Assembly (NCBI GenBank): GCA_024762745.1 | Contig: JANTGV010000072.1 | Span: forward strand, 1 to 6,231 | DNA from: Sulfurimonas sp. | GTDB lineage: Bacteria; Campylobacterota; Campylobacteria; Campylobacterales; Sulfurimonadaceae | Length of the DNA stretch: 6,231 nucleotides | Direction of reading: 5' to 3' | Shown: positions 5,247 through 6,231 of the stretch, one piece after another | How the letters are laid out: every line of letters begins with the position of its first letter | Position numbering within the stretch: position 1 is the first letter of the stretch | Notes under the pieces: model-generated | The model's input: only the letters and a program-made list of their open reading frames with translations | Database searches by the model: none | Told to the model about the DNA's origin: nothing | Position numbers and translations under genes: made by a program

Positions 5247-6231
5247 GATAGAACAGCTTACTAGCGGAGTATGTGCTAGTGAAGGTTTTTTTGCAGATGG
5301 TGTGAGTGCAGGTCTTAAACCAAATGGTGCGAAAGATATGGCGTTTATTTACAGTGACACACTTTGTGATGTTGCATCAGTTTTTACAACAAATAAAATG
5401 AGTGCGGCTCCTATTCGTCATTTTCGTCAAAAGGGTGATTTTCAAACAAACTTTGTACTTATTAATGCTAAAAACGCAAACGCAATGACTGGTACTGCAG
5501 GAATAGAAGATATAAATGAAATTTTAAATACTCTGCCAGATGTCACAAACCCTATTATGAGTTCAACGGGTGTGATCGGTGTGAGACTTCCAAAGCAGAA
5601 GATTATAGATGGTGCCAAGCTGTTTAAGAGAACAAAAAAAGACTCAAACGCAGCGGCTAATGCGATCATGACAACAGACTCTTTTTCTAAAGAGATTGCT
5701 TTTAAGGTTGAACTTGAAGATGGAAGTAGTTTTAATATAGGGGCGATTGCCAAAGGAGCAGGGATGATTAATCCTGCTATGGCAACTATGTTATGTTTCA
5801 TTACAACAGATGCAGATGTTGAAAAGTCTGAGATGCAAACTATTTTAGATGGGCTGACAAAGGTGACTTTTAATGCTGTTAGTGTAGATGGTGATACCTC
5901 TACTAACGATACAGTATTACTTTTTTCAAATAAAAAAAGTAATGCATATGATAGAGCTGCGTTTACAGAAGCTCTACATAAGATAATGCTTTTTCTAGCG
6001 CGTGAGATGGTACGTGATGGTGAGGGTGCTACAAAACTTGTTACTTATAACATTACGGGTGCTAAAAATGATACTGAGGCTGAGAGAGTTGCCAAAGCTC
6101 TTTCTGATTCACTTTTAGTAAAAACAGCACTCTATGGAGAGGACCCAAACTGGGGGCGTATAGCCTCTACAGTCGGTGCTAGTGGTGTAGAGTGTTCTGA
6201 GGAGAGTCTAAGTATCTCTTTTAATGATTAC
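5239..6231 (+). CDS. argJ: ArgJ: glutamate N-acetyltransferase / ornithine acetyltransferase (3' end missing)
   Basis: ArgJ moves the acetyl group from N-acetylornithine to glutamate, recycling it in cyclic arginine synthesis; bifunctional forms also make N-acetylglutamate from acetyl-CoA. It acts in the cytoplasm and is made as a precursor that cleaves itself. The window holds 331 codons of an expected 390-400, so about 60 C-terminal residues are cut off by the window edge. Conserved blocks are all present: [10 protein letters not shown] (76-85), STGVIG (109-114, oxyanion hole), [10 protein letters not shown] (142-151), [16 protein letters not shown] (172-187) with the self-cleavage site before the nucleophile Thr183, [11 protein letters not shown] (215-225), RDGEGATK (259-266) and GEDPNWGRI (300-308). 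A TTG start at 5239 is supported by AAGGAG 7 bases upstream. The start overlaps the channel gene by 8 bases, so the two are probably co-translated. No other arg gene is visible. Confidence 0.96.
   Translation, partial: MYKIEQLTSGVCASEGFFADGVSAGLKPNGAKDMAFIYSDTLCDVASVFTTNKMSAAPIRHFRQKGDFQTNFVLINAKNANAMTGTAGIEDINEILNTLPDVTNPIMSSTGVIGVRLPKQKIIDGAKLFKRTKKDSNAAANAIMTTDSFSKEIAFKVELEDGSSFNIGAIAKGAGMINPAMATMLCFITTDADVEKSEMQTILDGLTKVTFNAVSVDGDTSTNDTVLLFSNKKSNAYDRAAFTEALHKIMLFLAREMVRDGEGATKLVTYNITGAKNDTEAERVAKALSDSLLVKTALYGEDPNWGRIASTVGASGVECSEESLSISFNDY

Noticed and set aside
5442..5801. Minus-strand hydrophobic open frame of 119 residues opposite argJ
   Set aside because: Its hydrophobic, membrane-like character comes from reading the complement of ArgJ codons, and ArgJ motifs are unbroken across it.

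Overview
The window looks like chromosomal core sequence from a Campylobacterota (epsilonproteobacterial) genome, most plausibly Sulfurimonas-like. The reasons are A+T-rich DNA, a 62-residue ribosomal protein L28 of the short type, and a gene set that recalls known neighbourhoods: rpmB close to rpe and a dnaQ-like gene in Campylobacter jejuni, and rpmB beside a potassium-channel gene in Helicobacter pylori. The assignment rests on remembered synteny and protein character; no search was run. Nothing suggests a mobile element, CRISPR array, tRNA or rRNA.

Layout: a divergent promoter region (about 3740-3909) splits the window. Everything to its left is on the minus strand and everything to its right is on the plus strand. 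The minus strand carries two units. The first, nearest the divergent region, is a two-gene signalling pair: an HDOD-domain protein (3739-2942) overlaps by ATGA a four-domain protein (2945-1551) that I read as STAS, receiver-like, STAS, then CheX. A 139-base gap with a hairpin and a possible new promoter follows. The second unit is rpe (1411-767), trpF (764-180) and the start of a third gene (190 to beyond base 1), packed with a 2-base gap and an 11-base overlap. The third gene is probably a DnaQ-family exonuclease, but the visible part holds no diagnostic motif.

The plus strand carries one tightly packed unit: rpmB (3910-4098), a two-transmembrane potassium channel with a cytoplasmic RCK/TrkA domain (4116-5246, TTG start), and argJ (5239 to beyond the window end, TTG start, overlapping the channel by 8 bases). 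There is no room for a terminator between them, so translation, potassium handling and arginine synthesis probably share a transcript driven by the promoter upstream of rpmB.

Two points merit most attention. First, the channel gene has a strong in-frame internal ribosome binding site and ATG exactly at the junction between pore and RCK domain, where MthK-type channels use an internal start to make free RCK subunits. Second, the HDOD plus STAS/receiver-like/STAS/CheX pair is an unusual signalling module. Its CheX phosphatase signature is intact, while its STAS and receiver-like domains lack phosphoacceptor residues.
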